The translations under genes and the position numbers were made by a program. Below are positions 47,192 through 57,708 of a DNA stretch of 64,000 nucleotides, in pieces. Each line of letters begins with the position of its first letter. Position 1 is the stretch's first letter. The DNA comes from Rhodobacter xanthinilyticus. GTDB taxonomy: Bacteria; Pseudomonadota; Alphaproteobacteria; Rhodobacterales; Rhodobacteraceae. The stretch is taken from contig NZ_CP017781.1 in the NCBI RefSeq assembly GCF_001856665.1, forward strand, positions 1,116,001 through 1,180,000. The letters are read 5' to 3'. Below the pieces are notes generated by a model that was not told the DNA's origin, made no database searches, and worked only from the letters and a program-made list of their open reading frames with translations.

Positions 47192-47878
47192 ATGGGCTTT
47201 CCGCGGTTTCGCGCGCTGGCCGAACACGGTCTTTTGGTCGAATTCGGCGCCGAGATCGCCGAGGCGATCCATGCCCGCGTGCTCGCGCTCGATGCGGCAC
47301 TCGCCGCCGATCCGCCCGCGGGGGTGATCGAGGCCGTGCCGGCCTATGCGGGCCTTCTGATCCGGTTTGACCCCCTCGTGACCGATCACGCCGCGGTCGA
47401 GGCCGCCGCGCGCGCGCGCCTCGGCGCCGCCCCGCCCGCGGCCCGCGCGGCCGCCCCCGCGCGCGAGGTCGAGGTCTGCTATGAGGGCGAGCTCGCCCCC
47501 GATCTGGCCGAGGTCGCCGCCCGCACCGGGATGCCGCCCGAGGCGGTGATCGCGGCGCATCTGGCGGGGGAGTATCGCGTCTACATGTATGGCTTTGCGC
47601 CGGGTTACGCCTATCTCGCAGGCGTGCCGCAAGCCTTACAATTGCCGCGCAAAACGACGGCGCGGCGCGATATCCCGGCCGGCAGCGTCTTGATCGCCGG
47701 GCCGCAATGCCTTGTTTCGACGCTGAAAATGCCGACCGGCTGGTGGATCATCGGGCGCTCGCCGACACAGATCCTGACCGATGACCCGGCGCGGCCCTTC
47801 CTCTTCGAGGTGGGCGAGGCGGTGCGCTTCACCCGCCTCACCCGCGCCGAATTCGACGCGCGCGGGGCCGCGCGATGA
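47192..47878 (+). CDS. pxpB: 5-oxoprolinase subunit B
   Basis: A 228-residue PxpB/KipI-like protein with YMYGFAPGYAYLAGVP and KMPTGWWIIGRSP, family motifs of the allophanate-hydrolase-like N-domain. It starts 14 bases after pxpA and overlaps pxpC by four bases. Confidence 0.92.
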   Translation: MGFPRFRALAEHGLLVEFGAEIAEAIHARVLALDAALAADPPAGVIEAVPAYAGLLIRFDPLVTDHAAVEAAARARLGAAPPAARAAAPAREVEVCYEGELAPDLAEVAARTGMPPEAVIAAHLAGEYRVYMYGFAPGYAYLAGVPQALQLPRKTTARRDIPAGSVLIAGPQCLVSTLKMPTGWWIIGRSPTQILTDDPARPFLFEVGEAVRFTRLTRAEFDARGAAR

Positions 47879-48816
47879 GCGCCCCGCGCCTGCATGTTCG
47901 CGCCGCCGGGCCGCTCGTCTCGGTGCAAGACCCGGGCCGGCCGGGCTTTGCGCGCTTCGGCGTGCCGCAATCGGGCCCGCTCGACCGGCTCGCCTTTGCC
48001 GCCGCGAACCGCGCGCTCGGCAACCCCGCAACCGCGGCCGCGATCGAGGTCTCGCTCGGCGGGCTGACGGTCGAGGCCGAGGGCGCGGCCCTGCGCGTGG
48101 CGGTGGCGGGGGGCGGGTTTCTGCTGCGCCACGGCGCGCGCGAAACCGGCGGCTGGCAGGTGCTCACGCTTGCGCCCGGCGCGCCGCTGACGCTGCGGCC
48201 CGGGCCCTGGGGGAGCTGGGCCTATCTTGCGGTCGCGGGCGGGCTGGTGGCGCCGCGCTGGCTTGGCTCGGCGGCGACCCATTGGGCCTCGGGGCTGGGC
48301 GGCGGCGCGGTTGCCGCGGGCGCGGTCTTCGAGATCGGCGCGCCGGCCGCGCCTGGCCGCGCCGAGGGGCCCTTTCCCTGCCCGGTGCTCGCCCGGCCGA
48401 CCCCGCGCCTGCCCGTGACCATCGGCCCGCAGGAGGGATGCTTCTCCTTGGAAACGCTCGAGATTTTCAAAACCGCCCGCTGGCGCATCACCCCCGCCCG
48501 CGACCGGATGGGCACCCGCCTCGCCGGGCCCGCCCTGCCGATCGCGGCGGCGCTCGACATGCCCTCGGGGCCGATCCTGCGCGGCGCGGTGCAGGTGTCG
48601 GGCGATGGCGTGGCCTCGGTGCTGACCGCCGATCACCAGACGACGGGCGGTTACCCCCGGATTGCGACGGTGCTCGATGGCGCGCTCGACGGCTTTGCGC
48701 AACTGCGCCCCGGCGCCGCGATCCGGTTTGAGCCGGTCACACCGGCCGTGGCGCTGGCGCGCGCGCGCACCCGCGCGGCGGCGGTGTCGCGCTATCTTGC
48801 GGGGCTCGCGCGGTGA
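47875..48816 (+). CDS. pxpC: 5-oxoprolinase subunit C (biotin-dependent carboxylase-like)
   Basis: A 313-residue PxpC/KipA-like protein with the N-terminal LVSVQDPGRPGFARFGVPQS and ARDRMGTRLAG near residue 210. It completes the 5-oxoprolinase set. Its last four bases overlap the GTG of the next gene. Confidence 0.92.
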   Translation: MSAPRLHVRAAGPLVSVQDPGRPGFARFGVPQSGPLDRLAFAAANRALGNPATAAAIEVSLGGLTVEAEGAALRVAVAGGGFLLRHGARETGGWQVLTLAPGAPLTLRPGPWGSWAYLAVAGGLVAPRWLGSAATHWASGLGGGAVAAGAVFEIGAPAAPGRAEGPFPCPVLARPTPRLPVTIGPQEGCFSLETLEIFKTARWRITPARDRMGTRLAGPALPIAAALDMPSGPILRGAVQVSGDGVASVLTADHQTTGGYPRIATVLDGALDGFAQLRPGAAIRFEPVTPAVALARARTRAAAVSRYLAGLAR

Positions 48817-49781
48817 GGGCTTTGGCCGAACGGGCCGCCTTTTGGGGCGCCTGGCTCGCCGCCGCGGCCTGGGGCGCGGGCGCGCTCTGGGTGCAGTTTG
48901 CGGGCCCGGCGCGGCTTGGCGCCTGGGCCGCGCTCGGGATCGCGCTTCTCGCCGCGGCGGGGCTTCGCCGCCTGGGCGCGCGCTTTGGCTGGGCCGCGCT
49001 GGTGGCCGCTTGGCTCTCACTTCTCTTTTGGTATCAAGGGATTACGCCGCGCCAAGACCGCGATTGGGCGCTCGATGTCTCGCGCGGGGTCGTCGCGCGT
49101 GTGGCGGGCGAGCGGGTTACGCTCTCGAACCTGCGCGATTTCGACTGGACCTCGCCCGAGGCCGCCACCCCGCGCTGGATCACCCGGCGCTATGACCTCG
49201 CCGACCTCGAGAGCACCGACATGATCACCTCGGTCTGGTCGAACCCGCTGATCGCGCATCTCCTCGTCAGCTTCGGTTTCAAGGGCGGCGAACATGTCGT
49301 CTTCTCGGTCGAGATCCGCCGCGAGGAAGGCGAGGCGTTCAACGAAATCGGCGGCTTCTTCCGGCAGTTCGAGCTCGTCCTGATCGGCGCGACCGAGCGC
49401 GATATCGTCAAGCTGCGCACCAATTTCCGCAAGGAGGAGGTGCGGCTCTACCCCGTCATCCTCTCCCCCGAGGCGCGGCGCGCGCTCTTTCTCGCCTATC
49501 TCGACCTCGCCCGGAGGCTCGAGGAAGAACCGCAGTTTTACAACACCTTGACCGCGAATTGCACGACCGTGGTCTATCATCTGGCAAAGCGGCTCTGGCC
49601 GGGGTTGCGCCCCGATTGGCGGATCGTGGCCTCGGGCGAGCTGCCGGCCTATCTCGAAAGCCTCGGGATTTTGGGCGGCGAGGGGGCGTTGGCCGCGCGC
49701 GAGGCGGCGGCGCTGATCACGCCGCGCGCCCAAAGCGCGGGGGAGGCGGCGGATTTCTCCGCCGCGATCCGGGCGCGCTGA
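48813..49781 (+). CDS. DUF4105 (Lnb-like) membrane protein
   Basis: A 322-residue protein starting at GTG 48813, with three hydrophobic N-terminal segments (about residues 8-72) followed by a periplasmic DUF4105 domain. That domain has a cysteine-protease-like layout: FKGGEHVVFSVEIRREEGE and TANCTTVVYHLAKRLWP with a conserved cysteine. The related Lnb domain acts on lipoproteins or cell-wall parts; the exact activity here is unknown. Overlap with pxpC suggests co-transcription, without an obvious functional link. Confidence 0.8.
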   Translation: MRALAERAAFWGAWLAAAAWGAGALWVQFAGPARLGAWAALGIALLAAAGLRRLGARFGWAALVAAWLSLLFWYQGITPRQDRDWALDVSRGVVARVAGERVTLSNLRDFDWTSPEAATPRWITRRYDLADLESTDMITSVWSNPLIAHLLVSFGFKGGEHVVFSVEIRREEGEAFNEIGGFFRQFELVLIGATERDIVKLRTNFRKEEVRLYPVILSPEARRALFLAYLDLARRLEEEPQFYNTLTANCTTVVYHLAKRLWPGLRPDWRIVASGELPAYLESLGILGGEGALAAREAAALITPRAQSAGEAADFSAAIRAR

Positions 49782-49784
49782 GGC

Positions 49785-50627
49785 TCAGCCGAGAACGGCT
49801 TTCACCACCTCGGCCAGCGGCGTCACCGGGCGCCCGATCAGCTCGGCAAGCTGGGTCGAGCCGGTATCGAGCCAGCCCTCGGCCGCGAAACGGTCGCTGT
49901 CGCCCAAAACCTGCGCAAAGCCCTCGGGCAGGCCGACGCCGATCAGCGCCGCGGTGAACTCTTCAGGGGTGAGGTTCTGATAGCTGACCGCGCGGCCCGC
50001 CACCGCGCCGATCGTGGCGGCGAGATCCTCCATCGTATAGGCCGGCCCGCCGAGCTCATAGGTGCCGGTCAGCCCCTCGGCGATCACCTTGGCCGCGGCG
50101 GCCGCGTAATCGGCGCGCGCGGCGCCCGCGATCCGGCCCGCGCCCGAGGCGCCGATGAACCCGCCGGTGCCCGCGCCCTGCGCGATCGAGCCCGCGTAAT
50201 TCTCGCTATACCAGCCGTTGCGCAGGAACGCATGGGGCAGGCCGGTCGCCGCGATCAGCCCCTCGGCGGCGCGGTGATCTTGCGCCAGATACATCGGGTT
50301 CTCGCTCGCCCGCAGGATCGAGGTATAGGCGATATAGCCGACGTCCGCGGCCCGCGCCGCGGCCACAAGGGCTTGATATTGCTCAACTCGGCGGCCAAAT
50401 TCATTGCCCGAGATGATCAGCAGCCGGTCGGTCCCCGCAAGCGCGGGGGCGAGCGTCTCGGGGGCGTTGTAATCGCCCTGAACGATGCGCAGCCCGGTGC
50501 CGGCGAGATCGGACAGTTTCGCCGGGTCGCGCACCATCGCGGTGATCTGATCGGCGGGCAGGCGCGCGAGAAGCTCTGCCAGAACGAGGCGGCCAAGCTG
50601 GCCGCTGGCGCCGGTGACGGTAATCAT
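49785..50627 (-). CDS. NmrA-type NAD(P)H:quinone oxidoreductase
   Basis: A 280-residue atypical short-chain dehydrogenase of the NmrA/QorB type with nucleotide-binding VTGASGQLGRLVLAELL at the start and ALAGTDRLLIISGNEFG, AYTSILRASENP and FLRNGWYSENY as family landmarks. It reduces quinones or senses the NAD(P) state. Divergent from an HxlR regulator, an arrangement typical of QorB/QorR electrophile-stress pairs. Confidence 0.85.
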   Translation of the reverse strand: MITVTGASGQLGRLVLAELLARLPADQITAMVRDPAKLSDLAGTGLRIVQGDYNAPETLAPALAGTDRLLIISGNEFGRRVEQYQALVAAARAADVGYIAYTSILRASENPMYLAQDHRAAEGLIAATGLPHAFLRNGWYSENYAGSIAQGAGTGGFIGASGAGRIAGAARADYAAAAAKVIAEGLTGTYELGGPAYTMEDLAATIGAVAGRAVSYQNLTPEEFTAALIGVGLPEGFAQVLGDSDRFAAEGWLDTGSTQLAELIGRPVTPLAEVVKAVLG

Positions 50628-50669
50628 CAGGGGTCTCCTTGTCTTTATGAGACAAAGCTATTTGACCGG

Positions 50670-50702
50670 CTAACAAAAAGTAAGTACGCACATCTTTGTT
50701 AG
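50670..50702. promoter_or_regulatory. Putative HxlR operator
   Basis: Perfect 8-bp inverted repeat CTAACAAA (50670-50677) and TTTGTTAG (50695-50702) with 17 bases between, in the AT-rich gap between the divergent oxidoreductase and HxlR genes. It lies just upstream of the HxlR ribosome site. Confidence 0.55.
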
Positions 50703-50716
50703 TTTTGGAGGCCCCG

Positions 50717-51112
50717 ATGCTCGACGACGATCTCCCCCCCGACCCGATCGGCGCGGCGCTCCTGCGCGGCGATGTGCTGGCCGAGCTCTGCCCCTCGCGG
50801 GCGATCTTGCGCCAGACGACGACGCGCTGGGCGGTGCTGTGCCTCGTGGCGCTGCGCCGGGGCGAGATGCGGTTTTCCGAGCTGCGCCGGGGGATCGGCG
50901 GGATCAGCGAGCGGATGCTCGCGCGCACGCTGCAAGACCTCGCCGGCCACGGGCTCGTCACCCGCACCTCGCATCCGGTGGTGCCGCCGCATGTCGATTA
51001 TGCGCTCACACCGCTCGGCCATGACCTCGCCGAGCGGGTCGAGGCGCTGACCCGGTGGATCGAGCTCAATCTCGCGCGTTTCCCGCCCGCCTCGCGCGGC
51101 GAGGAGGGCTGA
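50717..51112 (+). CDS. HxlR-family transcriptional regulator
   Basis: A 131-residue winged-helix regulator of the HxlR/YodB type (RWAVLCLVALRRGEMRFSELRRGIGGISERMLARTL in two short parts near residues 38-75). A single cysteine in ELCPSRAILRQ lies where redox-sensing HxlR proteins hold theirs. The start at 50717 follows GGAGG; a TTG start seven codons earlier is less likely. It probably represses the divergent oxidoreductase and itself. Confidence 0.88.
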   Translation: MLDDDLPPDPIGAALLRGDVLAELCPSRAILRQTTTRWAVLCLVALRRGEMRFSELRRGIGGISERMLARTLQDLAGHGLVTRTSHPVVPPHVDYALTPLGHDLAERVEALTRWIELNLARFPPASRGEEG

Positions 51113-51115
51113 GGC

Positions 51116-51988
51116 TCAGAACCACTGGCCGGGCTCCATCAGCCCCAGATCCATCAGCTGCTGGCTCGACCAGCTGAACGGCACCGAATTGTGCCAGCGA
51201 AAATTCGTCACATCATAGCGCGAGCCGGGGTTGTAGCGCAGCGCCTTCGCCACCCGGAAAGACACGATCGCCGCCGTCAGGTTATGGTGCCACGGGCAGG
51301 CGTAGGTGTTGTATTCCTCGATCGAAAAGGTGTGATCGGGGCGCAGCTCGAGCCCCTTTTGCGCCCGGAAGAGCGCAATCCGGTCGATCTTGCGCCGCGC
51401 GGCGGGGATATGTTCCTCAAACCGCCAGCGCAGCCCGCCGAAGAAATCGAGCTGGCGCTCCTTCGGATGGCCGTTGTTGGCCGGGTCCGGGCGGGCGAGC
51501 GCGTAATAGCCCGCCCGGTCGAGCATCGCATCCTCGAGATCGACCGCATTGGGCCGCGCCTCGAGATCGGCGGCGTAGAGATCGACCACATAGGTCAGCA
51601 TCGCGTCGCGCCGCTCCTCGGTGTGGAAGGCCAGAAGCTCGCGCACATTGCGGGTCTCGCAAAACGGGAAGAACAGATATTCCGTGTTGAAACAGTAATA
51701 CATCCAGGTCGCGGGGGGCGTCGCGGCGATGATCGGGTTGAGCGCGGCGGTGAGCGCGCCCGGGGCGAGCATGTTGAACGGGATCAGATGGACCTTTGCC
51801 GCCAGATCCTCGGGCAGGGTGAGCCCCTCGGGGCCGAGCGCGAGGAGCGTGCGGAAGCCAGCCAGAAGATGGTGGCGGATCGTGCTTTCCACCTCGACCA
51901 GATCCTCGATCAGGATGATCGCGACCGGGCCCTTGGCGAGAGCCTCGGCGCCGTCCTTCAGAAATGCCTCGAGCGATGCGTGTTCCAT
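51116..51988 (-). CDS. Conserved hypothetical protein (possibly glycosyltransferase-like)
   Basis: A 290-residue protein not assigned with confidence. It has an alpha/beta N-terminal half (GPVAIILIEDLVEVESTIRH, then ALGPEGLTLP) and a C-terminal half rich in aromatic and charged residues (YNTYACPWHHNLTAAIVSFR, FRWHNSVPFSW). The pattern recalls family-2 or family-92 glycosyltransferase-like proteins of Rhodobacterales, but no clear DxD motif was found. The start at 51988 follows AGAGG. It is convergent with the HxlR gene, ending three bases after it. Confidence 0.6.
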   Translation of the reverse strand: MEHASLEAFLKDGAEALAKGPVAIILIEDLVEVESTIRHHLLAGFRTLLALGPEGLTLPEDLAAKVHLIPFNMLAPGALTAALNPIIAATPPATWMYYCFNTEYLFFPFCETRNVRELLAFHTEERRDAMLTYVVDLYAADLEARPNAVDLEDAMLDRAGYYALARPDPANNGHPKERQLDFFGGLRWRFEEHIPAARRKIDRIALFRAQKGLELRPDHTFSIEEYNTYACPWHHNLTAAIVSFRVAKALRYNPGSRYDVTNFRWHNSVPFSWSSQQLMDLGLMEPGQWF

Positions 51989-52074
51989 GCCTGCCTCTTT
52001 TCGGCGCAGGATCGGCCAAGGGGCGAAAGAATGCAAGCGGGCAGGGGGCTTGGCGGGCGAAGCTGAGGCGCGGC

Positions 52075-54261
<2,187 letters not shown>

Positions 54262-54414
54262 CGCGCGCGACCTCCGGGCCCCCTAGACTTGATCTGTTTT
54301 CGTTCTCTTTCAAGGGGTTGTTGTATCTGTTAAGAAAAGATGAAGAGTTCGCGCCAATTTTATAAATCAAAACAGAGCGTTATTTGATTTTTTCTCTTGC
54401 TTTTTCGGGCGAAT

Positions 54415-54429
54415 GTTCGCATATTGTTC
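54415..54429. promoter_or_regulatory. LexA (SOS) box
   Basis: GTTC (54415-54418), seven bases, GTTC (54426-54429): an exact match to the alphaproteobacterial LexA consensus GTTC-N7-GTTC. It lies in the 372-base gap between uvrB (left) and the complex I gene (right), so it most likely serves uvrB. Confidence 0.6.
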
Positions 54430-54445
54430 ATGCAAGCAGCAATCA

Positions 54446-54500
54446 GGTTGCCGGCCGGAGCACCACCCCACCCCTCGCTCCCCAAGCCCGGCCGGCAACC
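54446..54500. repeat. 13-bp inverted repeat in uvrB upstream region
   Basis: Perfect 13-base arms 54446-54458 and 54488-54500 (GGTTGCCGGCCGG and its complement) with a 29-base loop. There is no T-run on either side. Function unknown; a small RNA or structured leader is possible. Nothing else gene-like was seen in 54262-54633. Confidence 0.5.
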
Positions 54501-54633
54501 AACCTCCCCCCTTTGAGCGCTCCCGCCCCGCCGGGGCCGGAAATCCCGCCCGCTCCGAGGCGTTTGGCCGCGCTAGGGTCTTGCGCTTTTGCCCCGATTG
54601 TCTAAGAAAGACCCAACATCCGAGGAGGTTCCC

Positions 54634-54945
54634 ATGCGCGCGCGTATCTATCAGCCGGCCCGCAACGCCATGCAATCCGGCCAGGCCAAGACGAAGATCT
54701 GGTATCTGGATTTCGCCCCCGCCTCGGCGCGTGAGATCGACCCGCTGATGGGCTGGACGAGCTCGGACGATACCCAAAGCCAGGTCCGCCTGAAATTCGA
54801 GAGCCGCGAGGCCGCCGAGGCCTATGCCAAGGAGCACGGCATCGACTATACCGTGACCGAGGGCCACAAGCGCGCCGCCAATATCCGCCCGCGCGGCTAT
54901 GGCGAGAACTTCGCCTCCGACCGGCGCGCGAACTGGACGCATTGA
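54634..54945 (+). CDS. NDUFS4-like complex I accessory subunit (ETC complex I subunit)
   Basis: A 103-residue protein matching the alphaproteobacterial homologue of mitochondrial NDUFS4 (18-kDa subunit): [11 protein letters not shown] near residue 20, then [19 protein letters not shown] and [15 protein letters not shown], ending RRANWTH. It is an accessory part of NADH:quinone oxidoreductase near the NADH module. A strong GAGGAGG precedes the ATG. It stands alone with its own terminator, as is common for this gene. Confidence 0.9.
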   Translation: MRARIYQPARNAMQSGQAKTKIWYLDFAPASAREIDPLMGWTSSDDTQSQVRLKFESREAAEAYAKEHGIDYTVTEGHKRAANIRPRGYGENFASDRRANWTH

Positions 54946-54968
54946 TCGGGCGTGACCCGGTTCGTTGG

Positions 54969-54995
54969 AAAGGGCGCCTTCGGGCGCCTTTTTGT
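54969..54995 (+). terminator. Terminator of the NDUFS4-like gene
   Basis: A stem of about ten pairs (54969-54978 with 54983-54992, one G-T pair, TTCG loop) runs into a T-rich tail. It starts 23 bases past the stop codon. Confidence 0.85.
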
Positions 54996-55054
54996 TTTCT
55001 GCCAAGGGTTTGGCGCCACGCGCGGCGCTGCCGCCATCACGCTTGCGTGAGCGC

Positions 55055-55083
55055 TGTAACGATCTCCCCCGCGCGTGCGAATT
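55055..55083 (+). promoter_or_regulatory. ECF (SigF-type) promoter of the bufferin operon
   Basis: TGTAACG (55055-55061) and CGAATT (55078-55083) with exactly 16 bases between. The Caulobacter SigF consensus is GTAACC-N16-CGAA, so all but one core base match. It lies about 50 bases before the bufA start, and the operon's own sigma gene is five genes downstream, which implies autoregulation. Confidence 0.8.
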
Positions 55084-55133
55084 GCTTTGTGAAGGGCCGC
55101 TGGAGCCTTTCCACAATCCAAGGGAGACCGGAT

Positions 55134-55436
55134 ATGACTGCCACCAAGACCCGCGCGCTCGGCGCCTCGCTTCTGTGCGCCCTCGCCGCGATGGCCTCCG
55201 CGCCCGCGCAGGCCGCCGATATGGAGAAATGCTACGGCGTCGCGCTCGCGGGCCAGAATGATTGCGCCGCGGGCCCCGGCACCACCTGCGCGGGCACCTC
55301 GAAGGTCGATTATCAGGGCAATGCCTGGAAGCTCGTGCCGGCGGGCACCTGCACCGAGATCGAGCTGCCCGCGGGCGCCGATGGCATGGCGCGCCATGGG
55401 GCGCTGAGCGCGCTTGATCGCGACATGGCCTCCTGA
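55134..55436 (+). CDS. bufA: Bufferin-type RiPP metallophore precursor (DUF2282)
   Basis: A 100-residue precursor with a Sec signal peptide (about 1-27, cleaved after AQA) and a mature part with four cysteines: Cys33 (MEKCYG), Cys44 (AGQNDC), Cys52 (GTTCAGTS) and Cys73 (PAGTCTEI). This spacing is the BufA1 bufferin signature. In characterised members the MNIO enzyme BufB with BufC turns conserved cysteines into thiooxazoles, and the exported peptide binds copper. Start ATG 55134 has GGGAGA upstream. It is first in the operon, so it is probably made in excess over the enzymes. Confidence 0.88.
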   Translation: MTATKTRALGASLLCALAAMASAPAQAADMEKCYGVALAGQNDCAAGPGTTCAGTSKVDYQGNAWKLVPAGTCTEIELPAGADGMARHGALSALDRDMAS

Positions 55437-55443
55437 GGCGCCC

Positions 55444-55476
55444 GCCCGCGCGCCCCGCGCGCGGGCTCTTTTCTCT
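55444..55476 (+). terminator. Partial terminator/attenuator between bufA and bufB
   Basis: Perfect 9-bp stem GCCCGCGCG (55444-55452) with CGCGCGGGC (55458-55466), followed by TCTTTTCTCT. Placed eight bases past the bufA stop, it probably stops part of the transcripts so that bufA RNA exceeds bufBC. Confidence 0.65.
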
Positions 55477-55477
55477 A

Positions 55478-55540
55478 AACCTGCCGCGCGCTCGCGCGCG
55501 GGCTCTTCTCACCGAACCTGCCGCGCGCTCGCGCGCGGGC
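55478..55540 (+). repeat. Tandem direct repeat of hairpin units between bufA and bufB
   Basis: A 26-base unit (AACCTGCCGCGCGCTCGCGC...) occurs at 55478-55503 and again at 55515-55540, 37 bases apart. Each copy folds on itself (GCGCGC-type arms). With the preceding stem, three similar hairpins stand in a row before bufB. Confidence 0.75.
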
Positions 55541-55579
55541 CCCCGCCGGCCCGCGCCGGCTCTCACCCCGGAGGCCGCC

Positions 55580-56446
55580 ATGCCCCCTCTTGCCAAGCCG
55601 ACCCTGCCGCCCGCCGTCGGGCTGGGTTTCAAGCCCGAGCATTTCGCCGCCATCCGCGCCGACCGGCGCCGGGTCGCGTTTTTCGAGGTCCATGCCGAGA
55701 ACTACCTCGGCGCGGGCGGTCTGCCCCATGCCCAGCTCACCGCGCTGCGCGCCGATTACGCGCTCTCCTTCCATGGCGTCGGGCTCTCGATCGGCGGCGC
55801 CGAGCCGCTCGACCGCGCCCATCTCGCCCGGCTGCGCGCGCTGTGTGACCGCTACGCCCCCGCGAGCTTTTCCGAGCATCTCGCCTGGTCGAGCCACGGC
55901 GGCGCCTATCTCAACGACCTGCTGCCGCTGCCCTATACCGAGGCGACGCTCGCCACCGTCTGCGCCCATGTCGAGACCCTCCAGGAGGCGCTCGGCCGCC
56001 AGATTCTCCTTGAAAATCCATCGACTTACCTCCTCTTCGAGCAATCCGACATCCCCGAGGCCGAGTTCTTGCGCCAGATCGCGCGGCGCACCGGCTGCGG
56101 GCTGCTGCTCGATGTGAACAACCTCTACGTCTCCGCCATCAACCACCGCGCCGACCCTTGGGCGATGCTCGCCGATTTCCCGCTCGCGGCGGTGGGCGAG
56201 ATCCATCTGGGCGGCCATGATCAGCACGATCTGCCCGAAGGCCCGCTGCTGATCGATGCCCATGGCGCGCCGGTCGCCGATCCGGTCTGGGCGCTTTACG
56301 CCGAGGCGGTGGCGCGGATCGGCGCCTGCGCGACGCTGATCGAATGGGGCAATGATCTGCCGGATTGGGCGGTTCTCGCCGCGGAGGCGGGGCGCGCGGC
56401 GGCGATTCTGGCGGGGGAGGGGCGGCGCCATGCGCGGGCATCGTGA
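55580..56446 (+). CDS. bufB: MNIO-family (DUF692) RiPP-modifying oxidase
   Basis: A 288-residue multinuclear non-heme iron oxidase with a TIM-barrel. Candidate iron and substrate residues lie in [53 protein letters not shown] and LIEWGND. With BufC it oxidises precursor cysteines using O2. ATG 55580 follows GGAGG. The stop lies inside bufC (17-base overlap). Confidence 0.92.
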   Translation: MPPLAKPTLPPAVGLGFKPEHFAAIRADRRRVAFFEVHAENYLGAGGLPHAQLTALRADYALSFHGVGLSIGGAEPLDRAHLARLRALCDRYAPASFSEHLAWSSHGGAYLNDLLPLPYTEATLATVCAHVETLQEALGRQILLENPSTYLLFEQSDIPEAEFLRQIARRTGCGLLLDVNNLYVSAINHRADPWAMLADFPLAAVGEIHLGGHDQHDLPEGPLLIDAHGAPVADPVWALYAEAVARIGACATLIEWGNDLPDWAVLAAEAGRAAAILAGEGRRHARAS

Positions 56447-57179
56447 GACCCTTGCGGCCTTTGGCGGCGCGCTCGCGCCGGGGGCGGGCGCGCCGCCGGC
56501 GGGGCTGCGCGCGCCCACGACCGAGGGGCTCGCGCGCCGCTTCGCCGTCTATCGCAACACCGCCGCCGTCACCCGCGCCCGCGCCCTCGCGCAGCGTTTC
56601 GCGGTGATCGAGCGGCTCCTCGGTGCGGAGTTCTTCGCCGCGCTCGCCGCCGAATTCATCGCCCGGCACCCGCCGCAAAGCCCGGTCCTGCACGAATGGG
56701 GTGCGGAATTCCCGATGTTTCTCAAACACTTCCTGCCGCTCGCCGGGTATCCCTACCTCGCCGATGTCGCCCGCATCGACTGGGCGCGCGGCGAGGCCTT
56801 CCACGCGCCCGATGCCGCCGCGCTCGCGCCGGCGCGCCTTGCCGGCGCCGATCCCGAGACCCTGCGCCTCGGGCTCCATCCCGCGCTGCGGTGGCTGGCG
56901 CTTGACACCCCCGCGGTGGCGATCTGGGCGCAAAACCAGCCCGGCGCCGCCCCCGCGGCGCTGCCCCCGGGCGGGCAGATCGCGCTGATCTGGCGGCGGG
57001 CGGATTTCTCGGTGCCGGTGCGCGCGATCACGGCGGGCGAGGCGGGCTTCCTTGCGGCGCTGGCCGCGGGGGCGCCGCTTGCCGCGGCTGCCGCCCGGGC
57101 GCTGCCCACCGATCCCACCGCGCTGCTCCTCGAGCTCCACCTCGGCGGCGCGCTCATCGAAAGCCAACCGCCATGCTGA
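56430..57179 (+). CDS. bufC: Bufferin partner protein (DUF2063)
   Basis: A 249-residue protein with the N-terminal DUF2063 pattern ([21 protein letters not shown] near residue 38, [41 protein letters not shown]). In bufferin clusters this protein recognises the precursor and presents it to BufB. The start at 56430 overlaps bufB by 17 bases; the stop overlaps the DoxX gene by seven. Confidence 0.88.
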   Translation: MRGHRETLAAFGGALAPGAGAPPAGLRAPTTEGLARRFAVYRNTAAVTRARALAQRFAVIERLLGAEFFAALAAEFIARHPPQSPVLHEWGAEFPMFLKHFLPLAGYPYLADVARIDWARGEAFHAPDAAALAPARLAGADPETLRLGLHPALRWLALDTPAVAIWAQNQPGAAPAALPPGGQIALIWRRADFSVPVRAITAGEAGFLAALAAGAPLAAAAARALPTDPTALLLELHLGGALIESQPPC

Positions 57180-57607
57180 CCCTCCTTGCCCGTTTCAACG
57201 CCCGCGCCGAGCGGCTGCCGCGCAACGCGGTGCTGCTCGCGCTGCGGATCTTCCCCGCGCTCGTCTTTCTGGCCTCGGGGCGGACCAAGGTCGAGGGCTT
57301 CACGATCAAGCCAAGCACTTGGTATCTCTTCGAAAATGACTATGCGCTGCCGCTCGTGCCGGCGCCGGTGGCGGCGGTGCTCGCCACTGGCGCGGAACAT
57401 CTGCTGCCGGCGCTGATGATCCTCGGGCTGGCGAGCCGCCTCGCCGCGCTCGGGCTGATCGGCATGACCGCGGTGATCGAGATCTTCGTCTACCCCGAGG
57501 CCTGGATCACCCATGGGCTGTGGGCCGCGGCGCTGCTCGCCGGGGTTGCCTTCGGGCCCGGCGGCTGGTCGCTCGACCGCCTGCTCGGGCTCGAGCGGGC
57601 GCGATGA
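57173..57607 (+). CDS. bufD: DoxX-family membrane protein
   Basis: A 144-residue DoxX protein with about four hydrophobic spans ([18 protein letters not shown], the later [20 protein letters not shown]). DoxX proteins are frequent partners in bufferin operons, with a suggested role in redox or membrane handling of the product; the activity is unknown. It overlaps bufC, and its stop overlaps the ATG at 57604 by four bases. Confidence 0.85.
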   Translation: MLTLLARFNARAERLPRNAVLLALRIFPALVFLASGRTKVEGFTIKPSTWYLFENDYALPLVPAPVAAVLATGAEHLLPALMILGLASRLAALGLIGMTAVIEIFVYPEAWITHGLWAAALLAGVAFGPGGWSLDRLLGLERAR

Positions 57608-57708
57608 GGCTGGCGGTCGCGCCCGAGGCTGGACCGGCGCCCCGGCGCGGCGCTAAGCTCGCGCCGGTGGCGGCAGCGGCCGCCGCAGCGGGGCAGGGGG
57701 CGGCGACG

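Noticed and set aside
54413-54748. A 111-codon plus-strand frame beginning at the LexA box
   Set aside because: Pro/Arg-rich shadow that runs into the NDUFS4-like gene in another frame and has no ribosome site.
55478-55540. CRISPR-like array between bufA and bufB
   Set aside because: Only two repeat units, each a GC hairpin, with an 11-base gap; no spacers and no cas genes.
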